Source: Allobosea sp. BH3
GTDB lineage: Bacteria > Pseudomonadota > Alphaproteobacteria > Rhizobiales > Beijerinckiaceae
NCBI RefSeq assembly: GCF_025499465.1
Contig: NZ_JAIMCA010000001.1
Coordinates: 186,001 to 250,000 of the forward strand
Reading direction: 5' to 3'
Length of the DNA: 64,000 bases
Position 1 is the first letter of the stretch. Each line of letters opens with the position of its first letter. The notes under the pieces are model-generated. The model was not told where the DNA came from. It ran no database searches and worked only from the letters and a program-made list of their open reading frames with translations. Positions 1 through 9,544 of this stretch are shown one piece after another. A program made the translations under genes and the position numbers.

Positions 1-459
1 CTCCCCGCCCAGGCAGGGCCGTATGCTCCCAGGGCAGCAGCCGGCCACGGGCACCGCCCGAGAAACTGGCCAGCCGCACCGGCATCGTCTGTGACGGCCC
101 GCACAGAGGAACTCGGCTCGGGGATGCAGCTTGAGCATCGGCGATCCAGCGGTTTCCCGGCTCGGGCGCTGAAGCCTCCTTTGAATACAGGACGCAACGG
201 TCGAACGCCGGAGGTATCGAGCGCAAATCGCGTAAACGCGCCTGCTGGCGCACTACAAATTCCAGAAAGTCTTTCTTCCGTTTCCCGCGATCATCCGCGA
301 AGTTTGACAAAGTCCTGTACGACGCCCATATTGACCTGATCGATACAGGCCGAACGAATTGGCCCGCGCATCAACGCGCATTGCTGACGAAATTCCTGCT
401 CACATCGAAACACGCGCGGCGTCCGCTGCGTGTGGAGGCTCGCTTTACAGGAGGTCAGC
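1..459. other. Non-coding stretch upstream of the cold-shock gene
   Basis: No convincing gene is visible here. Short open frames in this stretch have no recognisable product and no ribosome binding site. The right-hand part holds a good sigma-70-type promoter (304-332). The roughly 120 bases from its predicted start to the cold-shock ATG would form a long 5' leader, which is usual for cold-shock mRNAs. Nothing else is recognised, and the window starts inside this region. Confidence 0.5.
304..332 (+). promoter_or_regulatory. Predicted sigma-70-type promoter of the cold-shock gene
   Basis: A perfect -35 hexamer TTGACA (304-309) is followed after 17 bases by CATATT (327-332), which matches four of six positions of the -10 consensus. 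Transcription would start near 339 and give a leader of about 120 nt before the cold-shock ATG at 460. The motifs are seen; promoter function is inferred. Confidence 0.6.
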
Positions 460-669
460 ATGGCCAGCGGCACAGTCAAATGGTTCAACCCCGAGAAGGG
501 CTTCGGCTTCATCCAGCCCGACGATGGCGGGCAGGACGCTTTCGTTCATATCAGCGCCGTCGAGCGCGCCGGCATGCGCACTCTCACGGAAGGCCAGAAG
601 CTTTCCTATGAGCTGGTGCAGGACAAGCGCTCCGGAAAAACCTCCGCCGACAATCTTCAGGCGGAGTGA
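460..669 (+). CDS. cspA: Cold-shock protein, CspA family
   Basis: This is a 69-residue, single-domain cold-shock protein, an RNA chaperone that binds single-stranded RNA/DNA and melts secondary structure. The start is a typical [15 protein letters not shown], containing RNP1 (KGFGFI), and RNP2 is visible as DAFVHI. The ATG at 460 is preceded by GGAGG about six bases upstream; a longer in-frame start at 430 would add ten residues not expected in the family. A terminator hairpin follows at 760-790 and rpsU starts 150 bases downstream, a frequent alphaproteobacterial arrangement. Whether it is cold-induced cannot be told from sequence, although the long leader is suggestive. Confidence 0.95.
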   Translation: MASGTVKWFNPEKGFGFIQPDDGGQDAFVHISAVERAGMRTLTEGQKLSYELVQDKRSGKTSADNLQAE

Positions 670-759
670 GCCGAGACACCGCCCGGCGAGGCGATCGAGA
701 TCAGGGCGACCGTGGATGTAGCGGCGCCCGGTTTCGCTTGAACGCCGGACGGTCACGGA

Positions 760-790
760 GGGTCGGGCACAACCCGGCCCTTTTTCTTTC
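760..790 (+). terminator. Rho-independent terminator between cspA and rpsU
   Basis: GGGTCGGG (760-767) pairs with CCCGGCCC (773-780), with one G-T pair and a 5-base loop, and is followed at once by TTTTTCTTTC. It would stop or attenuate cspA transcription before rpsU, which starts only 30 bases later, so rpsU either has its own promoter or relies on read-through. Confidence 0.8.
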
Positions 791-819
791 AGAGCGTCTC
801 GAAGAAACAGGGATTCCGA

Positions 820-1083
820 ATGCAGGTTCTCGTCCGCGATAACAATGTCGACCAGGCGCTTCGCGTTCTCAAGAAGAAGCTCCAGCGCGAAGGCGTGTTT
901 CGCGAAATGAAGATGCGCCGCTCCTATGAGAAGCCGTCCGAGCGGCGTGCTCGCGAAAAGGCGGAGGCCATCCGACGCAGCCGCAAGATGGCGCGCAAGC
1001 AGGCCCAGCGCGAAGGCTTGCTCCCCGCGCCGAAGCGTGTCGAGCGGCCGGCCCGGCCGCCCCGTCCCGCAGCGCTGGCCTGA
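820..1083 (+). CDS. rpsU: 30S ribosomal protein S21
   Basis: This 87-residue basic protein starts [20 protein letters not shown] and continues with the S21 core [21 protein letters not shown]21 binds the 30S platform near the anti-Shine-Dalgarno end of 16S rRNA and helps initiation. The C-terminus carries a Lys/Arg/Pro/Ala-rich extension beyond about residue 70, as is common in alphaproteobacteria. It lies directly after cspA and its terminator, and the small DUF6481-like gene starts 18 bases downstream. Confidence 0.97.
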   Translation: MQVLVRDNNVDQALRVLKKKLQREGVFREMKMRRSYEKPSERRAREKAEAIRRSRKMARKQAQREGLLPAPKRVERPARPPRPAALA

Positions 1084-1101
1084 TAAGCCGGAGGACCGCG
1101 C

Positions 1102-1473
1102 TTGAACGTCAGCCCGCAGAGCTTCCCGGATCGCCGAGCTGCCTCGGCCCATGACCGGAAGGCCCTGCTGGAGCGGTTCAAGGCGCGGCCCAGGCTCGAC
1201 GATCCCGCCGTGATCGAATGCCGGGCGGAGCGGGAGGCTCTGGCCAGTGTCCGCTCCCGGCGGGAATTCGAGAAGGCAGGCATCCGCGCCGAGGCACAGC
1301 GCCCCGCGGCAGTGGAGCAGGCCCGGGTCTTGGCCGAAAGGCACCTTCAGAAGCTCGCCCGCGAGGCGGCCCTGAAGGCCGGGCAAGCCCGCACGGAGGC
1401 CGAGCGCATGCGCCAGGTGAGGCTGGAATCCGCTCGCTACATGCAGATGCGTTCCAGTCGCAAGAAAAGCTGA
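1102..1473 (+). CDS. Small charged helical protein, DUF6481-like
   Basis: A 123-residue protein with a TTG start preceded by GGAGG about eight bases upstream. The N-terminal part (PDRRAASAHDRKALLERFKARPRLDDPAV) resembles DUF6481 proteins of alphaproteobacteria, small proteins of unknown function. The rest is almost entirely Ala/Glu/Arg-rich and predicts as a long charged helix or coiled coil ending in a basic tail (MRSSRKKS). It follows rpsU by 18 bases and may be co-transcribed with it. The family assignment is from memory of the motif; no function is claimed. Confidence 0.65.
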   Translation: MNVSPQSFPDRRAASAHDRKALLERFKARPRLDDPAVIECRAEREALASVRSRREFEKAGIRAEAQRPAAVEQARVLAERHLQKLAREAALKAGQARTEAERMRQVRLESARYMQMRSSRKKS

Positions 1474-1510
1474 AGATCCGGCAGGTGGTCCGGGTCGAGG
1501 AGTTCCGTCC

Positions 1511-1774
1511 ATGTCGACCAAGCCAACCTCGTCGCCCGAAGCCTTGCTGAGAGTACAGAGCAAGGCGGCCCTGGCGCAGCAGCGCCGCGTCGAGGCCGAA
1601 ACCGCGCTCGAAGCGGCGCGTGCCGAGCAGGTTGCCGTCAGGGAGCGGACGGCCCGGCTACGGGCCCTGCGGCTGGCGAAGGAGGCGGCTGACGAAGCCG
1701 CGGCGCTGGCGGAGAAGAAGGCGCCGCGGACCGCCGCGAAGCGCGTCAGCAAAAAGGTCTCCAGCGCCCGCTAG
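1511..1774 (+). CDS. Small Ala/Arg/Glu-rich coiled-coil protein of unknown function
   Basis: This 87-residue protein starts MSTKPTSSPEALLRVQSKAA and is nearly all charged helix, with runs of Arg, Glu and Ala followed by a Lys-rich tail. I do not recognise a named family. The gene sits 37 bases after the DUF6481-like gene and 21 bases before the next small gene, in the same direction, so an operon is likely. A GTCGAGGAG-like purine stretch lies about eight bases before the ATG. The basic tail could bind nucleic acid, but that is only a guess. Confidence 0.55.
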   Translation: MSTKPTSSPEALLRVQSKAALAQQRRVEAETALEAARAEQVAVRERTARLRALRLAKEAADEAAALAEKKAPRTAAKRVSKKVSSAR

Positions 1775-1795
1775 AACCGGCAAGGAGGAGACATC

Positions 1796-2053
1796 ATGGA
1801 TACGACCGTGCGGCCGGCCCTGACCAACCGATGGGGCGTAACCGACCTCCTGGAACGTTCCGTCTGCGCGATCGTCTGCGATCCGGATCGCCAGTTCTGG
1901 ATCGTCATGACCGCCGACGAGCTTCCGCGCATGCAGGATGTGCGGCGCGGCCCGTTCAAGGTGGTCGAGGCCGCGATGGAGGCCATCGAGAAGAACCTGC
2001 ACGGCCCCTGCAGGCACGGCATCGCCGTGGCGCCCGCGGATTATTTTCCCTGA
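1796..2053 (+). CDS. Hypothetical 85-residue protein
   Basis: An 85-residue protein with a strong ribosome binding site (AAGGAGG, nine bases before the ATG). Its composition is that of a folded globular domain, with hydrophobic strands (SVCAIVCDPDRQFWIVM) followed by an amphipathic helix (FKVVEAAMEAIEKNL), unlike the charged helices encoded just upstream. Size and layout recall short alphaproteobacterial DUF982-type proteins, but I cannot confirm that. It is the last gene of the tight small-gene row after rpsU. Confidence 0.55.
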   Translation: MDTTVRPALTNRWGVTDLLERSVCAIVCDPDRQFWIVMTADELPRMQDVRRGPFKVVEAAMEAIEKNLHGPCRHGIAVAPADYFP

Positions 2054-2328
2054 GGCGATGGCGACAGGCGGCAGGGCAACCTCAATCCGCCACAATCAGC
2101 CGTTAGTAACGACGCATCGACCGATATATTCGGCTGGCCAGATCGGCTCCATGAGCCCTTGTCGCGCACAAGCGACCGGCCCGAACTCCGTTTCAATCGA
2201 CATTCGATGGCCGCTCTGCGGCCCCATCGTCGCGGCATCCCGCCCGACGATTCACATGAGCGCATGGCTGCAGCATCGCCCCGCATGTCGGGACGACGAT
2301 GGCGCCAGCCTGCGATTTCGGAATCTGC

Positions 2329-2487
2329 ATGAAGAACAAGACACAGCATCAACAGGCGAAGGCACAGTGGGACGACGCCGCCGCGCGCCGGGCACTACCG
2401 CCCAAATCGCCGCCGAACTGGGCACCGCAGCCCTGCGGACTGTCCCGCGAGGAACTCCGCGAGATCGTCGCCGAGATGATGGGATGA
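2329..2487 (+). CDS. Hypothetical 52-residue protein
   Basis: A short open frame with start MKNKTQHQQAKAQWDDAA and end LSREELREIVAEMMG, a plausible amphipathic C-terminal helix. An alternative in-frame ATG at 2299 would add ten residues. The main support is context: the next small gene, which looks real, starts ten bases after this stop. There is no clear ribosome binding site at 2329. It is unrecognised and of low certainty. Confidence 0.35.
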   Translation: MKNKTQHQQAKAQWDDAAARRALPPKSPPNWAPQPCGLSREELREIVAEMMG

Positions 2488-2497
2488 GGAGACCGCG

Positions 2498-2710
2498 ATG
2501 GACCGGACCAGACCTCGCCTGACGGCCGGCCGCTCGGCCCGGCCCGGAGGGCACCCGCCCACCCGCCCCGCAACCTCCGATATGCGGGCGCGCTGCGAGC
2601 ATTACATGCGCCTCGCACAGGCCCAGGAGGCCGCGGGCGACCGCATCGAGGCCGAGCGCTGCTACCAGCAGGCCGACCACTACCGTCGCCTGATCAACGA
2701 GGCCGCCTGA
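2498..2710 (+). CDS. Mini DUF4167-like protein
   Basis: A 70-residue protein with GAGGAG seven bases before its ATG. Residues 30-68 read CEHYMRLAQAQEAAGDRIEA, then ERCYQQADHYRRLINE. This matches the core pattern of the alphaproteobacterial DUF4167 domain (a tyrosine, 'LA..A...GDR..AE..YQ.A.HY.R..N'), which normally sits at the N-terminus of a larger protein with a long Gly/Arg-rich tail. Here the domain is almost alone, with a short Arg/Pro-rich N-terminus. The function of the family is not known to me. The resemblance is by eye and should be tested with a profile search. Confidence 0.6.
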   Translation: MDRTRPRLTAGRSARPGGHPPTRPATSDMRARCEHYMRLAQAQEAAGDRIEAERCYQQADHYRRLINEAA

Positions 2711-2860
2711 CGCGCTGCGTCGCAGCTTCGTCATGATACCCCTCCCGCGAATGCAGGACGTAACGTCATCCGCATTCCGGCCCAATTCGGCCTTGGACCC
2801 GTCGAAATCGGCAGGACCTTATCACGGCCTCGCTCACGCGATTTGGAGGGGACGATTTCG

Positions 2861-4582
2861 ATGAAGAGCCATCTTGCCGCCGCGGCGCTGATCCTGGCGC
2901 CCGGCCTCGCCGCGGCCGCCGAGACCGAGCTGTCGAGCCGCATCGACCGCGTCACGGTCTATCCCGATGGAGCCGTGGTGACGCGGCTCGGCAAGGCCGA
3001 GCTGATGCAGGGCGCCTCGCAGATCGTGCTGCGCGGCCTCCCGTCGGCGATCGACCCCGCCTCGATCCGTGTCGAGGCCAAGGGTGGCGGCAGCTTCGCC
3101 GTCGGCGCCGTCGATGTGCGCGCAACCCCTGGGGAGGCAAAGCCCGTGCTCGACGCAGCCATGGAAGAGAAGCTCAAGGTACTGCGCGAGGACAAGGACA
3201 AGCTCGAAGGCGGCATCGCCGCGATCGAGGCCAAGCGCGCCACCATCGAGCGCTTTGCGCAGACCGGCCCCGACAAGCTCGGTCCCGACGGCAAGGCACT
3301 GCCCGTCACCGACTGGCCGGCGGTGTTCGACGCGATCGGCACCGCGCTGGTCAAGGTGCAGGACGAGCTACGCGGCCAACGCAACCGCCTCGCCGATGTC
3401 GAGGCGGAGATCGCCGCGCTGGAGCGCGCCCGTCCGCAGCCCGGCCGCCCCGGCGCGCCCAAGCGCGACGTCGCCATCGCCGTTGAGGCGCCGCAGCCCG
3501 TCGCAGCCGAATTCACCGTGAGCTACCGCGTCTCCGGTGCGAACTGGACGCCGAACTACGAAGCGAAGCTCACGACTGTCACCGACAAGCCCGAGATCGC
3601 GCTGACGCGCCGCGCGGAGATTCGCCAGCGCACCGGCGAAAGCTGGGACGATGTCGCGCTGACCCTCTCGACGACGCGCTCAGCCGGCGGCACCCGCGCG
3701 CCCGAGCTCCAGCCGATGCAGGTCGCCTTCTTCGAGCCGCCCTCCGTCTATGAAAGCCGCCCGCGCACCACTGCGGCGCCCGCCCCGATGGTGGCGGCAC
3801 GCGCCAAGGCGGAAGCGGAGGCCGACGCCGTGGCACAGATGAAGGCACAGGAATCGCAGCGCGCGGCCCGCCCGGCCGAGGTCCAGGTCGCCCAGATCGA
3901 GGCCGGCGCCTATCAGGCGAACTTCCAGGTGCCCGGCCGCGCCTCGATCCCGCAGGACGGCTCGGCCAAGACCGTGGTGCTGACGCAGCGCAAGGCGGAA
4001 GCCACGCTCGCCGCCCGCACCGTGCCGGAGCTGGAGCAGAAGGCCTTTCTGGAAGCGGGCTTCACCCATGAGGAGGAGGCCCCGCTCCTGCCCGGCCGCG
4101 TCGCCCTGCATCGCGACGGCACCTATATCGGCATGGGCCAGTTCGGGCTGGTCGCACCCGGCGACAAGGTCGAGCTCGGCTTCGGCGCCGACGACCGCAT
4201 CAAGGTGACCTTCGCGCCCGTCCGCCGCCGCGAGAACGAGCCGGGCTGGCTCGGCCAGAGCCGCACCGACCTGCGCGAGTTCCGCACCGTGGTGAAGAGC
4301 CTGCATGCCCGGCCGGTCAAGGTCACGGTGCTGCAGCGCATGCCCTTCTCGGAGAACAGCGCGATCACGGTCGAGACCATTGCCGCCCAGACCACGCCGC
4401 CGACCGAGAAGCAGCTCGGCGACAAGCGCGGCGTCTCCGCCTGGACCTTCGACCTTGCTTCGGGCGCGGAGAAGGAGATCAAGCTGGCCTATCGTATCAA
4501 ATGGCCGGGCGACCGGGAGCTCACCTTCGAGCAGCAGCCGCTGCCGGGCCCCTCGCCCGTGCCGCTGCCGATGCCGCGGTGA
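2861..4582 (+). CDS. Mucoidy inhibitor MuiA-family protein (DUF4139/DUF4140)
   Basis: A 573-residue exported protein. Residues 1-20 form a signal peptide (MKSHLAAAALILAPGLAAAA). Next comes a DUF4140-type N-terminal domain (IDRVTVYPDGAVVTR), then a coiled coil around residues 100-185, then a DUF4139 beta-rich domain (FTVSYRVSGANWTPNYEAKL, and a C-terminal AWTFDLASGAEKEIKLAYRIKWP). Members are annotated as mucoidy inhibitor A after an enteric gene whose overexpression suppresses mucoidy; the biochemistry is unclear. The ATG at 2861 follows GGAGGGG at good spacing; an in-frame TTG at 2843 would disrupt the signal peptide. It stands alone and is convergent with the phosphatase gene, with a palindromic repeat between. 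Confidence 0.85.
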   Translation: MKSHLAAAALILAPGLAAAAETELSSRIDRVTVYPDGAVVTRLGKAELMQGASQIVLRGLPSAIDPASIRVEAKGGGSFAVGAVDVRATPGEAKPVLDAAMEEKLKVLREDKDKLEGGIAAIEAKRATIERFAQTGPDKLGPDGKALPVTDWPAVFDAIGTALVKVQDELRGQRNRLADVEAEIAALERARPQPGRPGAPKRDVAIAVEAPQPVAAEFTVSYRVSGANWTPNYEAKLTTVTDKPEIALTRRAEIRQRTGESWDDVALTLSTTRSAGGTRAPELQPMQVAFFEPPSVYESRPRTTAAPAPMVAARAKAEAEADAVAQMKAQESQRAARPAEVQVAQIEAGAYQANFQVPGRASIPQDGSAKTVVLTQRKAEATLAARTVPELEQKAFLEAGFTHEEEAPLLPGRVALHRDGTYIGMGQFGLVAPGDKVELGFGADDRIKVTFAPVRRRENEPGWLGQSRTDLREFRTVVKSLHARPVKVTVLQRMPFSENSAITVETIAAQTTPPTEKQLGDKRGVSAWTFDLASGAEKEIKLAYRIKWPGDRELTFEQQPLPGPSPVPLPMPR

Positions 4583-4596
4583 GCGAAGCTCCTGCC

Positions 4597-4700
4597 GTCA
4601 TTCTCGGGCGAAGCGCAGCGCAGAAGCGAGAATCTCGGCCCGGAGGAGGTATAGGAGCCTCCGTCTGCAAGAGATGCCCGGGTCAAGCCCGGGCATGACG
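4597..4700. repeat. Intergenic palindromic repeat, copy 1
   Basis: This is a two-part element. The left part holds GTCATTCTCGGGCGAAGCGC and a matching GCGAGAATCTCGG; the right part is an almost perfect palindrome, GATGCCCGGGTCAAGCCCGGGCATGACG. It fills the gap between two convergent genes and would form stable stem-loops on both strands, so it may act as a bidirectional terminator. It belongs to the family listed at nine other places in this window. Confidence 0.8.
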
Positions 4701-4710
4701 CTCAATGGCG

Positions 4711-5289
4711 TCAGAGCGCCATCTCGAGTTCGCGCTTGCGGCCGAGATCGTTCATCCAGACGCGGAATTTCGGCTGCGCCTCGATCTGGTGGGCGTAGTG
4801 GCGGCGCAGCGCTTCGGTCAGCCGGCCTTGCCAGCCGAGCTGCGCGTCTGCGAAGCCGATCATCACCGAATTGGGCCAGGCCTGCGGGCGGATCTCCCGC
4901 AGGCGGGCGAAGAGCGCGTCCTCGCCCTCGGCCGGATCGGCCTGCGCCATCAGGGCCATCATCGCCGCGGTCGAGCGCGAGATGCCCATATGGCAATGCA
5001 CCAGCAGATGGCCGGCCTTGCGCCCGGTTGCCGTCTCCCGCAGCCCCTCGCCGAAGCGCAGGATCTCTTCGACATGCCCCGCCGCCGGCATGATCTGGCC
5101 GGGCCGCGGATCGATGATGTCGTGGAAGCGCAGCGTGACGCGATGATGCTCGCCATAGGCACCGAAAGCATCGAGCTCGGCCCTGTCGGGGTCGAGCACC
5201 GAGAGCACATGCGTGACTTCGCGTGCGCTGTTGCCCGGCAGCTCGTCGATGCCGCAGATGGTCAGGGTCGAGATGGCGAGGGTCTTCAT
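4711..5289 (-). CDS. PTP-like protein tyrosine phosphatase family protein
   Basis: A 192-residue protein with a cysteine phosphatase signature at residues 98-106 (HCHMGISRS): Cys99 and Arg105 in the C-x5-R loop, preceded by the hydrophobic strand GHLLV. An upstream Asp-rich segment (FHDIIDPRPGQ) could supply the general acid. Such proteins hydrolyse phosphotyrosine or other phosphomonoesters; the substrate here is unknown. It is monocistronic, followed downstream by one palindromic repeat and preceded by another (5314-5416) that separates it from the M20 hydrolase gene. Confidence 0.85.
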   Translation of the reverse strand: MKTLAISTLTICGIDELPGNSAREVTHVLSVLDPDRAELDAFGAYGEHHRVTLRFHDIIDPRPGQIMPAAGHVEEILRFGEGLRETATGRKAGHLLVHCHMGISRSTAAMMALMAQADPAEGEDALFARLREIRPQAWPNSVMIGFADAQLGWQGRLTEALRRHYAHQIEAQPKFRVWMNDLGRKRELEMAL

Positions 5290-5313
5290 GGGTTCTCGTT
5301 CCAGCTACCAGCC

Positions 5314-5416
5314 GTCATGCTCGGGCTTGCCCCGAGCATCTCAAGCAGAAGAAAGCTCCTGAGCCTCACCGGCGGGAGATTCTCGGGTCGCCGCTCCGCG
5401 GCGTCCGAGAATGACG
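5314..5416. repeat. Intergenic palindromic repeat, copy 2
   Basis: The left palindrome GTCATGCTCGGGCTTGCCCC plus GAGCATCTC and the right unit GATTCTCGGGTCG...CGTCCGAGAATGACGC are present with a 40-base spacer. It lies between two genes on the minus strand. Confidence 0.8.
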
Positions 5417-5427
5417 CTTCCTCTTCC

Positions 5428-6639
5428 TCACTCCGCCGCGATGGCCTGCCAGCCCTGCCCGAGCTCCTGCTCGACGAGGCCGATCCAGTAGCGCGCGCCG
5501 GTCGGGATGATCGCGTCGTTGAAGTCGTAGAGCGGCGTGTGCAGGCCGACGAAGGAGCCGTCCGGATTGACGCCGTTGCCGATGCGCATGAAGGCGCCCG
5601 GACGCACCAGCATCATCTCGGCGAAGTCCTCGCCGCCCGTGCCGGGGCGCAGCTGGCCGTTGACATGCTCAGCGCCAACCGCAGACGAAGCCGCCGCGAC
5701 CGCGACCCTGACCTGCTCGGCCTCGTTCACCAGCGGGCTGGTGCCGCGGTGATAATAGGCTTCCGCCTTGCAGCCCCAGGCCAACGCCGTGGCGGAAGCG
5801 AGCTCGGCGATGCGCCGCTCCACAATGTCGCGGACCTCCTGCGAATAGGTGCGCGCCGTGCCGCCGATGACGAGCTCGGAGGGAATGACGTTCGAGGCGT
5901 TGACGTCGCCGCCATGGATATAGCCGACGCTGATCACGGCCGTGTCGAGCGGCGCGACGTTGCGGCCGACGATGCCCTGCAGCCCCAGCACGAAATGCGC
6001 CTGCGCATAGGTGATGTCGGTGGAGCGGTGCGGCTGCGAGCCGCCATGGCCGCCGACGCCATGGAAGGTGACCTTCCAGGAATCCGCCGCCGCGAGGAAC
6101 GGCCCGACAGTGGTGCCGAAGGAGCCCGTCGGCATGCCGGGCGTGTTGTGCAGCCCGTAGATGGCGTCGCAGGGGAAGCGGTCGAACAGGCCATCGGCGA
6201 GCATGGCGTTCGCGCCGCCGCGGCCTTCCTCGGCCGGCTGGAAGATCAGGTTGACGGTGCCGGCGAAGTCGCGGTTCTCGGCGAGATACTTCGCCGCGGT
6301 GAGCAGCATGGTGGTGTGGCCATCATGGCCGCAGGCATGCATCCGGCCGTGGTTCTTGGAGGAATAGGGAAGGTTGGTCGTCTCCTCCAGCGCCAGGCAG
6401 TCCATGTCGGCGCGAAAGCCGACGGCCCGGTCGCCGGGCTTGTTGCCGCGGATCACGCCGACGACGCCGGTCTGCCCGACATTCTCGGTGACCTCGACGC
6501 CCCATTCGCGCAGCTTGTCAGCGACGAGCTTGGCGGTGCGGTGCTCTTCCAAACCGAGTTCGGGATGGGCGTGGATGTCGCGGCGGATCGCCGTGAACTC
6601 CGCGTGGTGCCGGTCGAGCCAGTCGTCGAGCTTCGTCAT
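5428..6639 (-). CDS. M20-family amidohydrolase (aminoacylase / hippurate hydrolase type)
   Basis: A 403-residue member of the M20D metallopeptidases, which cleave N-acyl amino acids or related amides with two bound metals. Metal-binding motifs are visible as HACGHDGHTTM (residues 101-111, with the usual Cys103 and His105), the Glu pair PAEEGRGG (137-138), and downstream GLHNTPGMPTG and GGEDFA. The dimerisation domain lies in the middle (VTFHGVGGHGGSQPHRSTD). Length is normal. The exact substrate cannot be chosen between hippurate, IAA-conjugate or N-acyl-amino acid. No neighbour suggests a pathway. Confidence 0.9.
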   Translation of the reverse strand: MTKLDDWLDRHHAEFTAIRRDIHAHPELGLEEHRTAKLVADKLREWGVEVTENVGQTGVVGVIRGNKPGDRAVGFRADMDCLALEETTNLPYSSKNHGRMHACGHDGHTTMLLTAAKYLAENRDFAGTVNLIFQPAEEGRGGANAMLADGLFDRFPCDAIYGLHNTPGMPTGSFGTTVGPFLAAADSWKVTFHGVGGHGGSQPHRSTDITYAQAHFVLGLQGIVGRNVAPLDTAVISVGYIHGGDVNASNVIPSELVIGGTARTYSQEVRDIVERRIAELASATALAWGCKAEAYYHRGTSPLVNEAEQVRVAVAAASSAVGAEHVNGQLRPGTGGEDFAEMMLVRPGAFMRIGNGVNPDGSFVGLHTPLYDFNDAIIPTGARYWIGLVEQELGQGWQAIAAE

Positions 6640-6851
6640 GATCGGTGCGTTCCCCTTGTTCTGGCGCCGGCAAGCACGATCCCTGCCATGGCGCTCAATC
6701 TACCCCTTACGCCCGATTGTGGCAGCATCACTGCGCCGATCCTGCAGACCGGCCATGCTCCGCCCGTTTGCCGGCGCGCGCCCCGCTTTCCCTAGGGAAA
6801 ACTTGACCTAGCGGCCGCATTGGCCCATGAGGGCTTGCAAGGACCTGCCCC

Positions 6852-6877
6852 GAACCCCGGCCTTTGCGTCGGGGTTC
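6852..6877 (+). promoter_or_regulatory. Stem-loop in the purA leader
   Basis: GAACCCCG (6852-6859) and CGGGGTTC (6870-6877) form a perfect 8-bp stem with a 10-base loop, 55 bases before the purA ATG. A possible promoter TTGACC (6803-6808) with a weak -10 (CATGAG, 17-bp spacing) lies just upstream, so the hairpin would be in the mRNA leader. Its role, attenuation or stability, is unknown. Confidence 0.4.
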
Positions 6878-6932
6878 TGCATTTGCGCGGGCGCTTGCGC
6901 CAAAACGCGAAACAAGCAGGGACACCTCGCTC

Positions 6933-8225
<1,293 letters not shown>

Positions 8226-8296
8226 CGCCGACGATCGGGGGATGCCCCTGACCTTCGAGGGTTGACGCAAGCCGCCATCAGCGACAAGTGAGGCCA

Positions 8297-9544
8297 ATGG
8301 CCGACTTCCATCCGATCCTGGCGCGTGCCGTTGCCGGGCTGTCAGACAACTCCCCCGAGGCACGCCGCGCGATCTATGAGCGAGCGAGGGCGGCGCTGCT
8401 CGCGCAGCTTCGCGGCCTCGACCCGCCGCTCAGCGAGGCCGAGATCATGCGCGAGCGCCTGGCGCTCGACGAGGCGGTCGCGCGGATCGAAGCGGATTAC
8501 GAGGAAGAGCCCGATCTTCAGCCGGTCGCGGGTGGGCCGATGATCCGCCCGGCAGAGCCCGTCTCGGCTCCCGCCTGGCAACCCGAGCCGAGGAAGCAGC
8601 CGGAATTCGCCCCGCTGCCGCCCGCCGCCGGGGAAGAGGACCATGGCGAGCCCCTGCCGGAGCCGATCGAGCCTCAGGCGGCCCGGCCCCGCCTGCTGCC
8701 GCCGCGCGAATCGCGCGTCAATCCCAGCCACATCCGCTCGGCCGTGGTCGGCATCGTCGTGGCTGTCGCGGTCGCGGCGATCGCGGCCACCGCGATCTAT
8801 GTCCACAAGCTGAGGCCGCAGGAGGCCGCGCGCCAGAACGGCGAGACGACGGCTCAGGGCCAGCAGCCCGCCCAGCCCGAGAGCGGTGGCAAGATCACCG
8901 ACCGCATCGGCGAATCCGGAACGCCTCCGCAGAACCGCCCCGGCGGCAACACGGCTGGCCTCTCGCCCGGGATTCCGGTGCCGCAGCCCGGCGGCGAGAT
9001 CGCCGTCGCCCAGCGCGCCATCCTCTATACCGAGTCGCCCGACAATCCGCAGCAGCCGCAGGCCGTCACCGGCCGTGTCTTCTGGCGCCTCGACAGCGAG
9101 AGCGCCGGCCAGGGCCGCCCGGTCGAAACCATCGTGCGCGCGACGATCGAGATCCCGGATGCCGGCATGAATCTCGACTTCACCATTCGCCGCAACACCG
9201 ACAGCGCCTTCCCCGCCTCGCACATCATCGGCCTGCGCTTCACCATCTCCGGCGACCCGGCGACACAGGCGATCAAGGAAATCGGCGTGCCGCAGTTCAA
9301 GACCGAGGAAGGCGAGCGCGGCGCGCCGCTCTCGGCGATCAATTCGGCGCTCGGCGACAATCTCTTCGTCGCAGCCCTGTCCAATGTGCCCGTGGAGGTC
9401 GAGCGCAACATCGACCTGATCCTGAACCGGAACTGGATCGACGTGCCCGTCCGCTTCGCCTCGGGCCGGCGCGGCATCATCACCTTCGAGAAGGGCATCT
9501 CGGGCGGCCAGACCCTGGCCGATGCCTTCGGCCGCTGGCGGTAG
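8297..9544 (+). CDS. Alphaproteobacterial single-pass membrane protein of unknown function
   Basis: A 415-residue protein. Residues 1-75 are an amphipathic, helical cytoplasmic part (ARRAIYERARAALLAQLRGL). A Pro/Glu-rich linker follows (75-140), then one membrane helix (about 148-168), a second low-complexity linker (175-235) and a C-terminal folded domain of about 180 residues. I do not recognise the C-terminal domain. Layout suggests an envelope protein with a periplasmic domain. An in-frame GTG at 8288 is an alternative start. Its TAG stop abuts the TAG of ispA on the other strand (TAGCTA at 9542-9547), so the two genes are convergent with no gap. Confidence 0.75.
   Translation: MADFHPILARAVAGLSDNSPEARRAIYERARAALLAQLRGLDPPLSEAEIMRERLALDEAVARIEADYEEEPDLQPVAGGPMIRPAEPVSAPAWQPEPRKQPEFAPLPPAAGEEDHGEPLPEPIEPQAARPRLLPPRESRVNPSHIRSAVVGIVVAVAVAAIAATAIYVHKLRPQEAARQNGETTAQGQQPAQPESGGKITDRIGESGTPPQNRPGGNTAGLSPGIPVPQPGGEIAVAQRAILYTESPDNPQQPQAVTGRVFWRLDSESAGQGRPVETIVRATIEIPDAGMNLDFTIRRNTDSAFPASHIIGLRFTISGDPATQAIKEIGVPQFKTEEGERGAPLSAINSALGDNLFVAALSNVPVEVERNIDLILNRNWIDVPVRFASGRRGIITFEKGISGGQTLADAFGRWR

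Noticed and set aside
91..339. An 82-codon frame at the left end
   Set aside because: No ribosome binding site or recognisable sequence, and it overlaps the predicted cspA promoter.
445..1752. A 435-codon open frame on the minus strand over cspA and rpsU
   Set aside because: It covers two certain genes on the other strand and has low-complexity translation.
4705..6795. A 696-codon open frame on the plus strand
   Set aside because: It runs opposite the phosphatase and M20 hydrolase genes, whose motifs are complete. It is the usual antisense open frame of GC-rich coding DNA and its translation has no recognisable domain.
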